Of a stretch of 40,908 nt of DNA, positions 16,609 through 25,099 are shown in pieces (the first letter of the stretch is position 1; the number at the start of each line of letters is the position of its first letter). This DNA is from a virus. Location: positions 1 to 40,908 of IMG/VR virus record IMGVR_UViG_3300027631_003126; one strand, 5' to 3'. The notes beneath the pieces were generated by a model. The model worked only from the letters and a program-made list of their open reading frames with translations. It was not told the DNA's origin and made no database searches. Position numbers and translations under genes: made by a program.

Positions 16609-18279
16609 TTATGTCCTTGAAGTTGGATAAGAACCAGAATCTAATGTAAACGTTTTAATGATTGTTGTATTATCACTTGCATATAAAGATAAAGTTGCAC
16701 CATTAATAACCCACTTACCAAAACCATAAGCCCTAGCAGCATTTAAGGCATCTCCAATAGTATGAGCAGTGTTAGAAGTAGGAACAGATTGAGACATGTC
16801 TATTTGGGAATATTTAAGCGTGACCGTCAGCACCGCCCCGTTAGTACCGCTTGCACCTCTGACCACAACAGTGACATCGTCAGCACCAGCGGCAAATGCG
16901 GCGTTAGGTACGTCCAATCTGTAGACCCCCGGCATATTGGTTGCGTCTACCTCCGCAAAGCCACCAGCAGTCCACGCCTGAGCGATTGTACGGGCTACTA
17001 GAGGGATGCTGACAGAGGCTGTGCGTGTCCGGTTGTAGCGAGCTGAGAGACCGGAAGTGGAGGCTGTTAGACCTGTAGCACCTAGGTAGAGTTCGATGCT
17101 TTGTGATGTGCTTCCGGGAGCGATTGTGATTGTAGATGCGTTGCGCTCGGTTGGAATATAAGCACCAGCCGTTGAGTTGCTAAAATACTCCACTGCACCA
17201 AGTGTTGGAGTAGAAGGTGCAAGCCACGTGACGTTATAAATGTCGGCAGTTGGTGCACCCGCAGATAGACCAGCATTTATTGGATAGGTGTTTAGATGAT
17301 GTGCGTAATGTGGCAGATTTGCCCATCCGGTTATTCTGGACATCGAAACATCTAACGACACAAATGCGTTTGTGACTGACCCAGTTCCAGTCGCAACATT
17401 ATTGCGTGGTGTTGTGCATTGGAACACGTTGTAAGACTCGGTGAACTGCCCGTTATTTGTGTTCATCTGTATCCCAATACGGGATTCAAAATAGCAGTTT
17501 TGTGCTGATGAAGGGAATGCAGTTGATAGATTTGATGCTGTCAATCCAGCAATACCTGTTGACCCAAAAAATGAACAGTTATAGAACTTGACACCGCCAA
17601 GATGCGCTCCGCCTGTACCACCATATAATGTGACAACAGCACTTTGAGCTGTTGATGATGCGCTATGGAATATGCAATCCCTAATAGTTGTATTACTATT
17701 CCAGGCAGTAGTAGTCGTAGTACCACCAATAACGAATGGTGTATTAAAAATGCATTGTTCAATAATTGAATTAGTGCTGTTTTGATTTATGTTAAGTACG
17801 ACTGTATTTGTACTATCAGCACTTTGTGTTGATTGATAAAAAGCACATTTAGATACAATAAATGCATTTGATCCAATTTGGACAAATTGCCCGTAATTTG
17901 GGGCACTACCAGCAACATATCCGTTTATATGAATATTGTTTAACGTCACAAATGGCTTGAGAATGTCTAATGTACGAACACCAGAAGTTGATGTTGTAGA
18001 CGTGTAGTTTGTCAAAATCACAGGCCCGGCAGTTACACCACTGAACTGTGACGCAGTCGGGTCACCACTAATCGTGATGCGCTGGCCTTCGTTTGCTGGG
18101 CTGGTAAACGCAGCTGTAAAAGAACCACGATAAATACCGGGAGCGATATAAAGCGTGTCACCTGGAGCAATACCAGTTGCACCAATAGCCTTGGTTATCG
18201 TCTGCCACGCTTGATTTATGGCAGGGCCAGTGCCAGTGTTAGAATCACTACCGTCAGTTCTGACGTAATAAGTTGCCAT
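16609..18279 (-). CDS. Tail fibre / receptor-binding beta-helix protein (556 aa)
   Basis: The N-terminus reads YYVRTDGSDSNTGTG followed by PGDTLYIAPGIYRG, which is characteristic of right-handed parallel beta-helix proteins. Ser/Thr/Asn-rich strand repeats run to about residue 370. Residues near 390-490 (YLGATGLTASTSGL, then EVDATNMPGVYRLDVPNAAF) match a widespread phage fibre module. The last 65 residues (GDALNAARAYGFGKWVING, FTLDSGSYPTSRT) match a common fibre C-terminal domain. DNA upstream of about 16810 is AT-rich like the phage, whereas the rest is clearly GC-richer, so most of the gene looks acquired. The start overlaps the preceding stop as TAATG, which implies coupling. Confidence 0.8.
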   Translation of the reverse strand: MATYYVRTDGSDSNTGTGPAINQAWQTITKAIGATGIAPGDTLYIAPGIYRGSFTAAFTSPANEGQRITISGDPTASQFSGVTAGPVILTNYTSTTSTSGVRTLDILKPFVTLNNIHINGYVAGSAPNYGQFVQIGSNAFIVSKCAFYQSTQSADSTNTVVLNINQNSTNSIIEQCIFNTPFVIGGTTTTTAWNSNTTIRDCIFHSASSTAQSAVVTLYGGTGGAHLGGVKFYNCSFFGSTGIAGLTASNLSTAFPSSAQNCYFESRIGIQMNTNNGQFTESYNVFQCTTPRNNVATGTGSVTNAFVSLDVSMSRITGWANLPHYAHHLNTYPINAGLSAGAPTADIYNVTWLAPSTPTLGAVEYFSNSTAGAYIPTERNASTITIAPGSTSQSIELYLGATGLTASTSGLSARYNRTRTASVSIPLVARTIAQAWTAGGFAEVDATNMPGVYRLDVPNAAFAAGADDVTVVVRGASGTNGAVLTVTLKYSQIDMSQSVPTSNTAHTIGDALNAARAYGFGKWVINGATLSLYASDNTTIIKTFTLDSGSYPTSRT

Positions 18280-18650
18280 TATTCAGCTGTCCCCGCCACG
18301 ATTTCCTGAGCCATCACAACAGCAAATTGATTGCTATAATTTTGTTGAAACGCAACATCCTGTGTAACCCACCAACTAAATACGCTTGTGCCGTTTTGAC
18401 CAAACGTGCCGAGAATATTCCCAGCATCGTCGGTAATGTCACCAAAAACAATCCAGTCACCGGGGACGTCAGGGTTAGGCTCTAAGCGGTAGTTTTGCAG
18501 GTTCATTTGCCCACCTTCAAACTGTTCGCATTCGTCCCCTTAAACGGCATCGTGAGGAACGCCAGCACACTAGACACCGCAGCGGAGACACCCGCTGGAA
18601 AATCTTGGTGCTTTGCGCCGAGATTTTCCGCATATACACTAGAGATATAT
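16810..18650. other. GC-richer, probably transferred tail-fibre module
   Basis: Base composition changes visibly here: runs such as gaccgtcagcaccgccccg occur, while both flanks are typical AT-rich phage DNA. The segment covers most of the fibre gene, the 75-residue gene and the 51-residue gene. The edges fall within or beside genes, which fits modular exchange of host-recognition genes. The boundary was judged by eye. Confidence 0.6.
18279..18506 (-). CDS. Hypothetical small protein of fibre module (75 aa)
   Basis: A small acidic protein with a beta-rich pattern (DWIVFGDITDDAGNILGTFG) and an aromatic centre (SVFSWWVTQDVAF). No family is recognised. It overlaps both neighbours: its ATG lies in an ATGA with the 51-residue gene's stop, and its TAA forms TAATG with the fibre gene's start. 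The tight coupling and shared GC-rich composition say it travels with the fibre gene. It could be a fibre-associated or assembly protein, which is inference. Confidence 0.75.
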   Translation of the reverse strand: MNLQNYRLEPNPDVPGDWIVFGDITDDAGNILGTFGQNGTSVFSWWVTQDVAFQQNYSNQFAVVMAQEIVAGTAE

Positions 18651-18658
18651 AATTTCAT
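18503..18658 (-). CDS. Small protein, first gene of the fibre module (51 aa)
   Basis: The ATG at 18658 starts MKLYISSVYAENLGAKHQDF and a TGA ends the frame at 18503, inside an ATGA overlap with the next gene. AAGGA lies about 11 bases upstream. Codons are GC-richer than the terminase gene before it. The hydrophobic stretch VSAAVSSVLAFLTM (residues 24-37) might be a short membrane or signal-like segment. Function is unknown; the overlap, ribosome binding site and composition support it as a real gene. Confidence 0.55.
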   Translation of the reverse strand: MKLYISSVYAENLGAKHQDFPAGVSAAVSSVLAFLTMPFKGTNANSLKVGK

Positions 18659-18679
18659 AATAAAAATAATCCTTATTTA

Positions 18680-21600
18680 TCAAATTCTTCGACCAAAAGA
18701 CATTGTCCTAGACCCTGGCAATCTTTGTATAATTTTGTTTGTTAGACATTCATAAGAAACAGCAGCAATAGCATCACAAATATCATCTTTATATCCTTGT
18801 AATGCTGAAATATAATATCTAGAACCTTTCCATTTTTTCTGAAGGAATTGAAATTGGATTTTAGCTTCTTGTACTTCGTTTAAATCAAATTCTCTCCCGG
18901 CTGCATCTTGAAATTTGCCTCCAGATAAATCATAAATATCAATTCTGTCTTCTCTTAATAATTGGGTAAGTTCTGTGTAAATTTTCCCTTTATATTCTTT
19001 ATTAAATTGTCTTTCAAGAGCATTAATTCCAGCCCCTTGCATTTTAATTAGAGATGATTGAGAATGCCATTGATCAAAAGTTACTTGTTTAAATTTAAAT
19101 CTTCTATGTAAATCAATTAAATATTCTTCAACTTCTCTTTCTGATACAGGTTGGTTTTTAATCATAGGATTCCAAAAATGAACATGATCAATTACCACTC
19201 TTCTTAAAGGTCTATTATCTGGCCCAACAGTTCCATAAATAGCTTCTGTATGTGCAACAGCTAAAGCATAATAGTCAGAAGTTCGAGCAGGATCTAAATG
19301 ACAATAATAATCTACTAAAGGTTGACCCTGTTCTCTTCTGCTTACCATTGATGAAGAATTAAAAAATCTATTAACTGAATCAGAAGTGAACATAGGATCT
19401 GAAGATGATGCTCCAAATTCAGCTCCATACTGCATTTGATGTTCAACAGGATTCTTTTTCTTTTGATCATCAAGCCAAGCCTTATCAATATTAGGATTTG
19501 TTAGCCAGGTTGGAAGACGCATAACAAGAGTAGTGGGATCTTCTTGTCTGTTCTCATGTAAATCATATAATAGTCCAATAGGTCCTTTAGGGTTAGAAAG
19601 CATCATCATCTTTCCATCTTTACCAAACGTAGCAAGAGATGGCTTCAAATCATCATATAAAGAATAGTCAACGCCAGAATCAGGATTATCCCCGGCCATA
19701 GCAGCTACTTCGTCCATGATAATACACCAACAAGTAAGACCCACAAGACCTGAAGCATTACTAGAACCACACCTTAAAACTAAAGATCCTGGAAATAAAT
19801 TAATCCCAGCTAATTCTCTTCTCTCGTTTTCTTTTCGGTCATGAGCAGTGTAGAATCTCATTTCCAATTCAGTGTCTTTTCCAATAAATGGTTGAAAATA
19901 TGGAGATGCTAAAACTGTCTGCTTAATTTTAGAGAAGATTGCTTTTTTAGCCTGTTCTTCATTACGAGCAACATTTAATAAAACTATCTCATCAAATTCC
20001 ATCAAACCATATCTAGATTGAGGATGATCCATGGAAATTAAACGATAAAGTTCATAAAGAGCCATGGCAGAAACAAGGAATGAATTGTGTGTAGGGATCA
20101 TGCTTCTACCACACAAATACATATGAGATGGATGCTCAACTTGTATACATTGCATTCCAGGATTAGGTACAGGATTACATTCTTTAATAAAAATTCTATA
20201 TTTGTCAGATTTATCTATCGTTGGCTTATTATCTAGGACCGATTGTTTTCTAGAAAGATTAAATACCTTATCTCCTGGACGAACAGAATATGTAATACGC
20301 CAACGATCAGAGGTTTTTCTTCCATATAATTTTGCATCAGATTTCTTAATTGAAGCTTTAAATCCTAATCCACAAACCAATTCATAATAATCATAAGCAA
20401 GAGTTTCATTAGTATTACAAAACTCCACTGTAAATTTCTTAGGGTCTGCATAACCATCTGTATCATTCAAGCCTCGGACTAATTCTAATCTTTGCTCAAT
20501 AGAAGCTTGTTTGTAGATTAATGGGATATGTTTGTTTTGATATAATTTTAGATCCATTATACTATAGATGAATTTATGGCCAGTTTTAACATTAGGATGT
20601 ATATAGTGTGATTTTAAGATATGTGTTGAATGTTTAATTTTATGATCACAATTAGCATCTATGTAGTCAAAAATCTCCATGTCAATTCCTGTTATTTGAT
20701 AAGAAGATCTAGATCCATCTCCTAACCAAGCTCCTAAAAGATAAGGATGAATTAAAAGATCTTGTTCTGGAAATTGAAGGGGTTTTGTAATTTCTATAGC
20801 GTGATTATACTCTACAGAGAATTTCTCATTTCTTTCAGTTTGTGAGCCTTTTTTGAGCATCTGTCTAGGTTTACCATATGTTAATGATTCATATATTTGT
20901 TGTGTGGTAAATACTTGAGGTACAGGATCTTTAGAATATTTACCTCTAGATGCGTTTTTTCTTTGAGCTTTTGTAAGAGTTACCCATTCATGATTTTCGC
21001 CAGCAATAATCCTATCACCATTACTAAAAACTAATTCATAACCTTGCTCTTCATAATCAACATCAGATTTAGCAACAACTTTAGTAGGAGTTCCATCAGG
21101 CGCAAAAACATAATCTCCTACCTTTACATCACCCATTGTAGACCATCCACCCATGGTATATAATGGTGTATTTAAGTCACATAACTTACCGCTCCGTCTC
21201 CCAAGCACTAAAACAAGCTCTTGAAACTTGTATCTTTTGGTGCATTTATCAAGAACCTGTAGTCTGAGCTTAGGATCAAACTCTTCGGAATATAGGAGAT
21301 CTTTTTCGCTTTGGAAGTTGTCGGTAATAGGCCTTTGTTCTAATTCAATTACTTGTCTTTCTGAATCAGGATTTGTAGCTTCTTCTTTAGCTGCAATGTA
21401 TCTTGTTTTTCTAGCTGATTCTGAAAAATGTGAGCATGTAAGGCAGGGTGAATTGACTACAGAAAATATGGTTCTGAAATTCTTTTGTTGATTATAATAA
21501 GATTCAAATTTAAGTTCATTTTCTTTAATATATTCCCATACACACCCTTTACATCCATCTTTATCTTCTTCAGTTACATCATTAATTTCTAGATTTGTGT

Positions 21601-21895
21601 TTCCTTCTTGTCCCATATAGAAGCATTTAAGTATGAGTCTCTGCCAGGGATATGGTTTTAAGTTACAATAATAAGGATGTTCAATAAATGTTACAATATC
21701 TACAATTTGATCAGGGTTAAATCTGTCTTTAGATGGAATGGCAGGTGGTAATGCTTCTGATCTTGTTGCAGGTAAAACTTCATCAAGAAAATCGTATCCT
21801 TGATCTTTTAAGAAGTTTGTGGCATTTGCGGCATTTTGCAAGAGTTGTGTTTTAAAATCTTGCTGGCTATTTTTATCCTTAATTGTTTTACGCAT
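18680..21895 (-). CDS. terL: Terminase large subunit with internal intein (1071 aa precursor)
   Basis: TerL powers DNA packaging with an N-terminal ATPase and cuts concatemers with a C-terminal RNase H-like nuclease. Visible elements are an adenine-binding-type segment PYPWQRLILK (residue 81 on), Walker A GRRSGK (232-237), Walker B CIIMDE (D728, E729), and nuclease aspartates D868 (HLDPA), D941 (VTFDQW) and the D1037-D1041 group. A 366-residue intein (239-604) interrupts Walker A. Removing it leaves about 705 residues. Unusually, a pair of CxxC motifs (C115, C118 and C151, C154) lies between the adenine-binding motif and Walker A. The start at 21895 overlaps the stop of the small-subunit candidate by one base. 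Confidence 0.93.
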   Translation of the reverse strand: MRKTIKDKNSQQDFKTQLLQNAANATNFLKDQGYDFLDEVLPATRSEALPPAIPSKDRFNPDQIVDIVTFIEHPYYCNLKPYPWQRLILKCFYMGQEGNTNLEINDVTEEDKDGCKGCVWEYIKENELKFESYYNQQKNFRTIFSVVNSPCLTCSHFSESARKTRYIAAKEEATNPDSERQVIELEQRPITDNFQSEKDLLYSEEFDPKLRLQVLDKCTKRYKFQELVLVLGRRSGKLCDLNTPLYTMGGWSTMGDVKVGDYVFAPDGTPTKVVAKSDVDYEEQGYELVFSNGDRIIAGENHEWVTLTKAQRKNASRGKYSKDPVPQVFTTQQIYESLTYGKPRQMLKKGSQTERNEKFSVEYNHAIEITKPLQFPEQDLLIHPYLLGAWLGDGSRSSYQITGIDMEIFDYIDANCDHKIKHSTHILKSHYIHPNVKTGHKFIYSIMDLKLYQNKHIPLIYKQASIEQRLELVRGLNDTDGYADPKKFTVEFCNTNETLAYDYYELVCGLGFKASIKKSDAKLYGRKTSDRWRITYSVRPGDKVFNLSRKQSVLDNKPTIDKSDKYRIFIKECNPVPNPGMQCIQVEHPSHMYLCGRSMIPTHNSFLVSAMALYELYRLISMDHPQSRYGLMEFDEIVLLNVARNEEQAKKAIFSKIKQTVLASPYFQPFIGKDTELEMRFYTAHDRKENERRELAGINLFPGSLVLRCGSSNASGLVGLTCWCIIMDEVAAMAGDNPDSGVDYSLYDDLKPSLATFGKDGKMMMLSNPKGPIGLLYDLHENRQEDPTTLVMRLPTWLTNPNIDKAWLDDQKKKNPVEHQMQYGAEFGASSSDPMFTSDSVNRFFNSSSMVSRREQGQPLVDYYCHLDPARTSDYYALAVAHTEAIYGTVGPDNRPLRRVVIDHVHFWNPMIKNQPVSEREVEEYLIDLHRRFKFKQVTFDQWHSQSSLIKMQGAGINALERQFNKEYKGKIYTELTQLLREDRIDIYDLSGGKFQDAAGREFDLNEVQEAKIQFQFLQKKWKGSRYYISALQGYKDDICDAIAAVSYECLTNKIIQRLPGSRTMSFGRRI
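20084..21181 (-). mobile_element. LAGLIDADG-containing intein in terL
   Basis: The in-frame segment of 366 residues begins CDLNTPLYT and ends MIPTHN before Ser605. Splicing blocks are visible: block A as above, an AGENH block B, and a block F/G ending HPSHMYLCGRSMIPTHN. Homing endonuclease blocks LLGAWLGDG and LVRGLNDTDGYAD are of the LAGLIDADG type with both acidic residues. The insertion point is the Walker A loop, a typical conserved target. The N-terminal junction is odd: the frame reads GK-L-C-D-L-N-T where the usual block A spacing would give GK-C-L-x-L-x-T. Confidence 0.9.
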
Positions 21896-22596
21896 TAATT
21901 TTCCTGTTGAAGTCTATCCCTAAGTGTTTTAATTTCCATGCTGACAATTCTCTTATCTTCTGAACATACAAGTTTTTCATGTAAGTTGATAAGAATTTCA
22001 AAGATATTTAGGGCTAAAACTCCTGCATTATCACGTTTTTCCTTAAGGTCCATGATTCTAGCAATTAATTTCTCAACCATTGCGGATCTTTTGAGTTTTA
22101 GCTCATTATTTTTGCCACAATCAATTCCTCGAACTTCATCTAATTCTGTCATAAGGGCAATAAGAGCTAATTGATGTTCACGAAAGACCCAAGGGGCAAT
22201 CATTTCTTCTCTTTGTTCATATCCTTTAAGTCCTGACACGGAAACTTTACGGAAATCACAGTGAACATCCATATGTGTTTTTACTTGTGCCCAGTTCAAT
22301 CTAGCATTAAAATGTTTCTCAAAAAATTTAATTGTAGCTTGAGGCTTCTTTCCACTCTCTAGATATACATGTTCAGCTAGTGTACGAAATGGACTTGAGC
22401 AAAGAGAGCATCGTGTTTCTGTATATTGTGGATAGTAAACGTCTATAAATGTGTCTTGTGGAAGAGGAATTACAGGCTTTTCATCAAACTTAAGTTCAGC
22501 AAAAAGTTTAAGCTTTGGTTTGACTTCTATTAGAGAATCTGTTTCTGTAAGTTCTTCTATAATAGTGAAATCGTTGTTATCGAAATTATCGTTCAT
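21895..22596 (-). CDS. Probable terminase small subunit with zinc motif (233 aa)
   Basis: It lies directly upstream of terL with a one-base overlap, the standard place for terS. I choose the ATG at 22596 (MNDNFDNNDF); the longer TTG start at 22611 lies in the T run of a terminator. Residues around 65-115 hold a cluster RCSLCSSPFRTLAEH...HMDVHC that could bind zinc, followed by a helical C-terminal half (ELDEVRGIDCGKNNELKLK). No family match is certain. The terS role is inferred from synteny and the DNA-binding-like N-terminus. Confidence 0.6.
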   Translation of the reverse strand: MNDNFDNNDFTIIEELTETDSLIEVKPKLKLFAELKFDEKPVIPLPQDTFIDVYYPQYTETRCSLCSSPFRTLAEHVYLESGKKPQATIKFFEKHFNARLNWAQVKTHMDVHCDFRKVSVSGLKGYEQREEMIAPWVFREHQLALIALMTELDEVRGIDCGKNNELKLKRSAMVEKLIARIMDLKEKRDNAGVLALNIFEILINLHEKLVCSEDKRIVSMEIKTLRDRLQQEN

Positions 22597-22609
22597 ATGT
22601 TGCTTGTAC

Positions 22610-22640
22610 AAAAAAAAAGAACCTCTGTTAGGAGGTTCTT
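22610..22640 (-). terminator. Strong rho-independent terminator before terS
   Basis: A 9-bp stem (22617-22625 with 22632-22640) and 6-base loop is followed on the minus strand by an unbroken run of T. It ends about 14 bases before the terS start codon and follows the 235-residue gene, so terS transcription must depend on read-through or antitermination. Confidence 0.88.
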
Positions 22641-22667
22641 ATACTTGTTAATATATTTCTTGGATAT

Positions 22668-23375
22668 TTAGATATTAAGAGCTTTCTTGAGTCTTTCATA
22701 TGGGCTTGTTGAATCTGCTGCATAAACAAGAAATTCATCTGCTAGTCCAAAGCTTTCATAATTGCCTTGGGTGTATTTTTCGCTATTAGATTTACCAAGA
22801 TTAAGATCAACTTCCGCTTCATGATTTTTAATAGCTACTCTGAATGTATTGTTTCCAGTGTTTGCGATTTTAGCAGTGGAATTTTGCGCAGTAAGAACAT
22901 TGCTTAATAAACACTCTTCGAACCATGGCTTTAATTCGCTATGTAATGTTTGAAGTGCATTGCTATCTTTCTTTGCATATTCGGCTAACTTCACTAATGA
23001 TTCAAAATCTTTATTAGAAGCTTTTACTATTGAATGGTCGCCTTGGCACAATCTTTTAGTAAATTCTTTAGCAGAAACATTTTTGAGGGTGTTTTCTACG
23101 GCTGGCTTGCAATCATCATACTTTGTTGGAACTACTGGGATGAATGTTGCTTTTTGAGCTTCTTTAACGTTTTCTTGATAAATAGAGGAAGCATACTTTT
23201 CTATCATATCAAGATCAAAATTTTCACTAGCTAAAATTTCAATAGCGTCCGATCTGTTATAGCCTTGTTGCTTAAGATCTGACGCTAATCTCTGAATTAA
23301 CATACCTTGACCAGAACTATGAGACTTGAGCTCATTTCTCCAGTTATAAATAAAGTCATTTTTTGTTTCGTACAC
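22668..23375 (-). CDS. Hypothetical protein (235 aa)
   Basis: It starts at a GTG (23375) with AGGAG about nine bases upstream. The N-terminal 75 residues are helical and include a UBA-like pattern (LASDLKQQGYNRSDAIEIL). The middle (residues 100-160) is also helical. No enzyme motif is seen and the family is not recognised. It is the last gene before a strong terminator and lies between a sigma-factor gene and the terminase genes. Confidence 0.7.
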   Translation of the reverse strand: MYETKNDFIYNWRNELKSHSSGQGMLIQRLASDLKQQGYNRSDAIEILASENFDLDMIEKYASSIYQENVKEAQKATFIPVVPTKYDDCKPAVENTLKNVSAKEFTKRLCQGDHSIVKASNKDFESLVKLAEYAKKDSNALQTLHSELKPWFEECLLSNVLTAQNSTAKIANTGNNTFRVAIKNHEAEVDLNLGKSNSEKYTQGNYESFGLADEFLVYAADSTSPYERLKKALNI

Positions 23376-23511
23376 TCTTATTATCTCCTGGTATTATATT
23401 TTCCATCAAGCCCCATAAAAAGAAAATAAGGGCCACGAAAATAGGCAACCCAAGAAGAAGAGCAAGAAGGAAGAAGAATACATAAGATATAATGCAAAAA
23501 ATCTTAAAGAA

Positions 23512-24063
23512 TTATACTATTTCTTCTTCCAATAATTTCTTTAATGATTCTAGGGCTCTTTCTAACCTTCTTGAAAATGATGCTTGTGTGATATTAAGTA
23601 GATGAGCAGCTTCTTCTTGGGTGTATTCTTCAAAAAAATACAATTCTATTGCTTCTTTTTGTTTATCTTTTAATTTAAACATTGCATCCCGTATTATAAT
23701 TTTGTCTAACACTCTATTAAATGGATCATATGTTTTTAGTTCTTGTATTTCTTTTTCATCAATTTCTTCTAAGTGTGTGAATTTACATTTGATGAGATTT
23801 ACAATAGCTCTGTCAATTCTTGTGGCTAGATAGTAAGAAAAGAAAGATAATTCAGGATCAAAAAGTTCTACAAGTTTCTTAAAAATAAAATATGATTCTT
23901 GAATAATATCATCTACATACCTTACAGAATTATATTTTACTGTGCATCTTCTAATGGATGTCCTAATTAAAGGTGTGTAAAATTCGTAAAGTTTATTTAA
24001 AGAACTTGAGTCATTATTTTTAGCTTTTTCTACCAGCTTATTTATTTCTTCATAATTGTCCAT
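23512..24063 (-). CDS. Sigma-70 family RNA polymerase sigma factor (183 aa)
   Basis: Region 2 is seen at about residues 45-95 (YVDDIIQESYFIFKKL, ELSFFSYYLATRIDRAIVNLI), matching core-binding and -10 recognition helices. Region 4 is near 125-178 (LKDKQKEAIELYFFEEYTQEEAAHLLN, then SRRLERALESL), the -35 helix-turn-helix. No regions 1.1 or 3 are present, so the layout is ECF/late-sigma like. It probably redirects host RNA polymerase to phage promoters. It overlaps the end of the delta-subunit gene by 14 bases, tying it to the replication operon, as T4 couples late transcription to replication. Confidence 0.88.
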   Translation of the reverse strand: MDNYEEINKLVEKAKNNDSSSLNKLYEFYTPLIRTSIRRCTVKYNSVRYVDDIIQESYFIFKKLVELFDPELSFFSYYLATRIDRAIVNLIKCKFTHLEEIDEKEIQELKTYDPFNRVLDKIIIRDAMFKLKDKQKEAIELYFFEEYTQEEAAHLLNITQASFSRRLERALESLKKLLEEEIV

Positions 24064-25099
24064 TTGTTAAGCTCTTTATATAAATTTTATCTGAGAGGGC
24101 TAAAGCTAATCTTGGGAATACAATATTTTCTTTAACGTTATTTCTTAAATCTATTATACTGTTCACTGTAGATAGATACATGTTGGTTAGTTGTTCAGTA
24201 TTGTTTTTGAATCCGCTATATGCAATTTTAACTCTTACGGGATGAGGAGTTGGTATATTGATATTTTTAATTTCTTTAAAATCTTTGCTAAAATATTTGT
24301 TTATGAAATCTTCTAATTTTATGAGTCTATCAATTTCTTGTATATTTAGATTCTTTTCTTTAAGTTCAGATATAGAGAAGTAGAAATTTAATTGTGATAA
24401 GAGAATCATTAAAGTTGCTTGATGACCATGGCTATTATTTAAATTTTCCAAGCCTTCAAGAATTTTTTTAGAATCTTTTTGGAAGCAATCGTTTATGAAT
24501 TCAAATATATTGTTATCATTAGAGAAATTACAATCATTAAAATCTTCTAACATTAATGGTCTATGAAAAGCAGATGTAAGTTTATTTATTTCATTAGTTA
24601 AGATGTAAAGATTGTAAACAATAATATCTTTCTTTACATTATTATCTTTAATTTTAATTGTTTCTGTTGGGCAATTATTTAAGAGAAAATCAAAAGCTTC
24701 ATTTGTTATCTCTACATTGGATAAGAATTTTTTAAGATTATTTTGGTCATTAGATAGGATTGGCTGAATTGTGATTATTCTTTTGTTTTTTTGGCAATTT
24801 TTAGAGAATGATGATCTTAAATCTAATGAATCGTTTGTAGCAAAAATTCCTAATGTTTTCGTAGATAAGTTTTCTATATTGTCATTAATTAGCTTTAGGA
24901 TTTCAGCTTTAGGGTTTATTATTTTAAAAGCTCTTTGATTTGAAAATATATTAAATTCAAACAAGCTCTTATGAATGGTTTTGATATCTGCATCGTTATC
25001 AAAAAATATCAGATCCTTGGAATTAACCAAAGACCTGAAATGCATATTAGATAGGAATTCATCTCCTGTATATACAAAAACGTTATCCCACTTGTTCAT
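24050..25099 (-). CDS. Probable DNA polymerase III delta (clamp-loader) subunit (349 aa)
   Basis: The start is the ATG at 25099 (MNKWDNVFVYTGDEF) with GGAG five bases upstream. An upstream in-frame extension to 25123 comes from transposon-proximal DNA and is rejected. The N-terminal VYTGDEFLSNMHF resembles the delta-subunit opening where a degenerate P-loop-like segment replaces Walker A. The length (349 aa) and helical C-terminal domain with paired helices (about 200-345) also fit HolA. Context supports it: the sliding clamp is the preceding gene, separated only by TnpB element 2, and a DnaX-type ATPase lies upstream. Sequence similarity alone is weak. Confidence 0.55.
   Translation of the reverse strand: MNKWDNVFVYTGDEFLSNMHFRSLVNSKDLIFFDNDADIKTIHKSLFEFNIFSNQRAFKIINPKAEILKLINDNIENLSTKTLGIFATNDSLDLRSSFSKNCQKNKRIITIQPILSNDQNNLKKFLSNVEITNEAFDFLLNNCPTETIKIKDNNVKKDIIVYNLYILTNEINKLTSAFHRPLMLEDFNDCNFSNDNNIFEFINDCFQKDSKKILEGLENLNNSHGHQATLMILLSQLNFYFSISELKEKNLNIQEIDRLIKLEDFINKYFSKDFKEIKNINIPTPHPVRVKIAYSGFKNNTEQLTNMYLSTVNSIIDLRNNVKENIVFPRLALALSDKIYIKSLTNGQL

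Noticed and set aside
22597-22611. TTG start at 22611 for the small-terminase candidate
   Set aside because: The codon is part of the terminator T tract and has no ribosome binding site.
23404-23481. 25-codon minus-strand ORF starting ATG near 23481
   Set aside because: It is very short, has no convincing ribosome binding site, and the pyrimidine-rich run makes all frames hydrophobic; the frame following the sigma gene is the better candidate.
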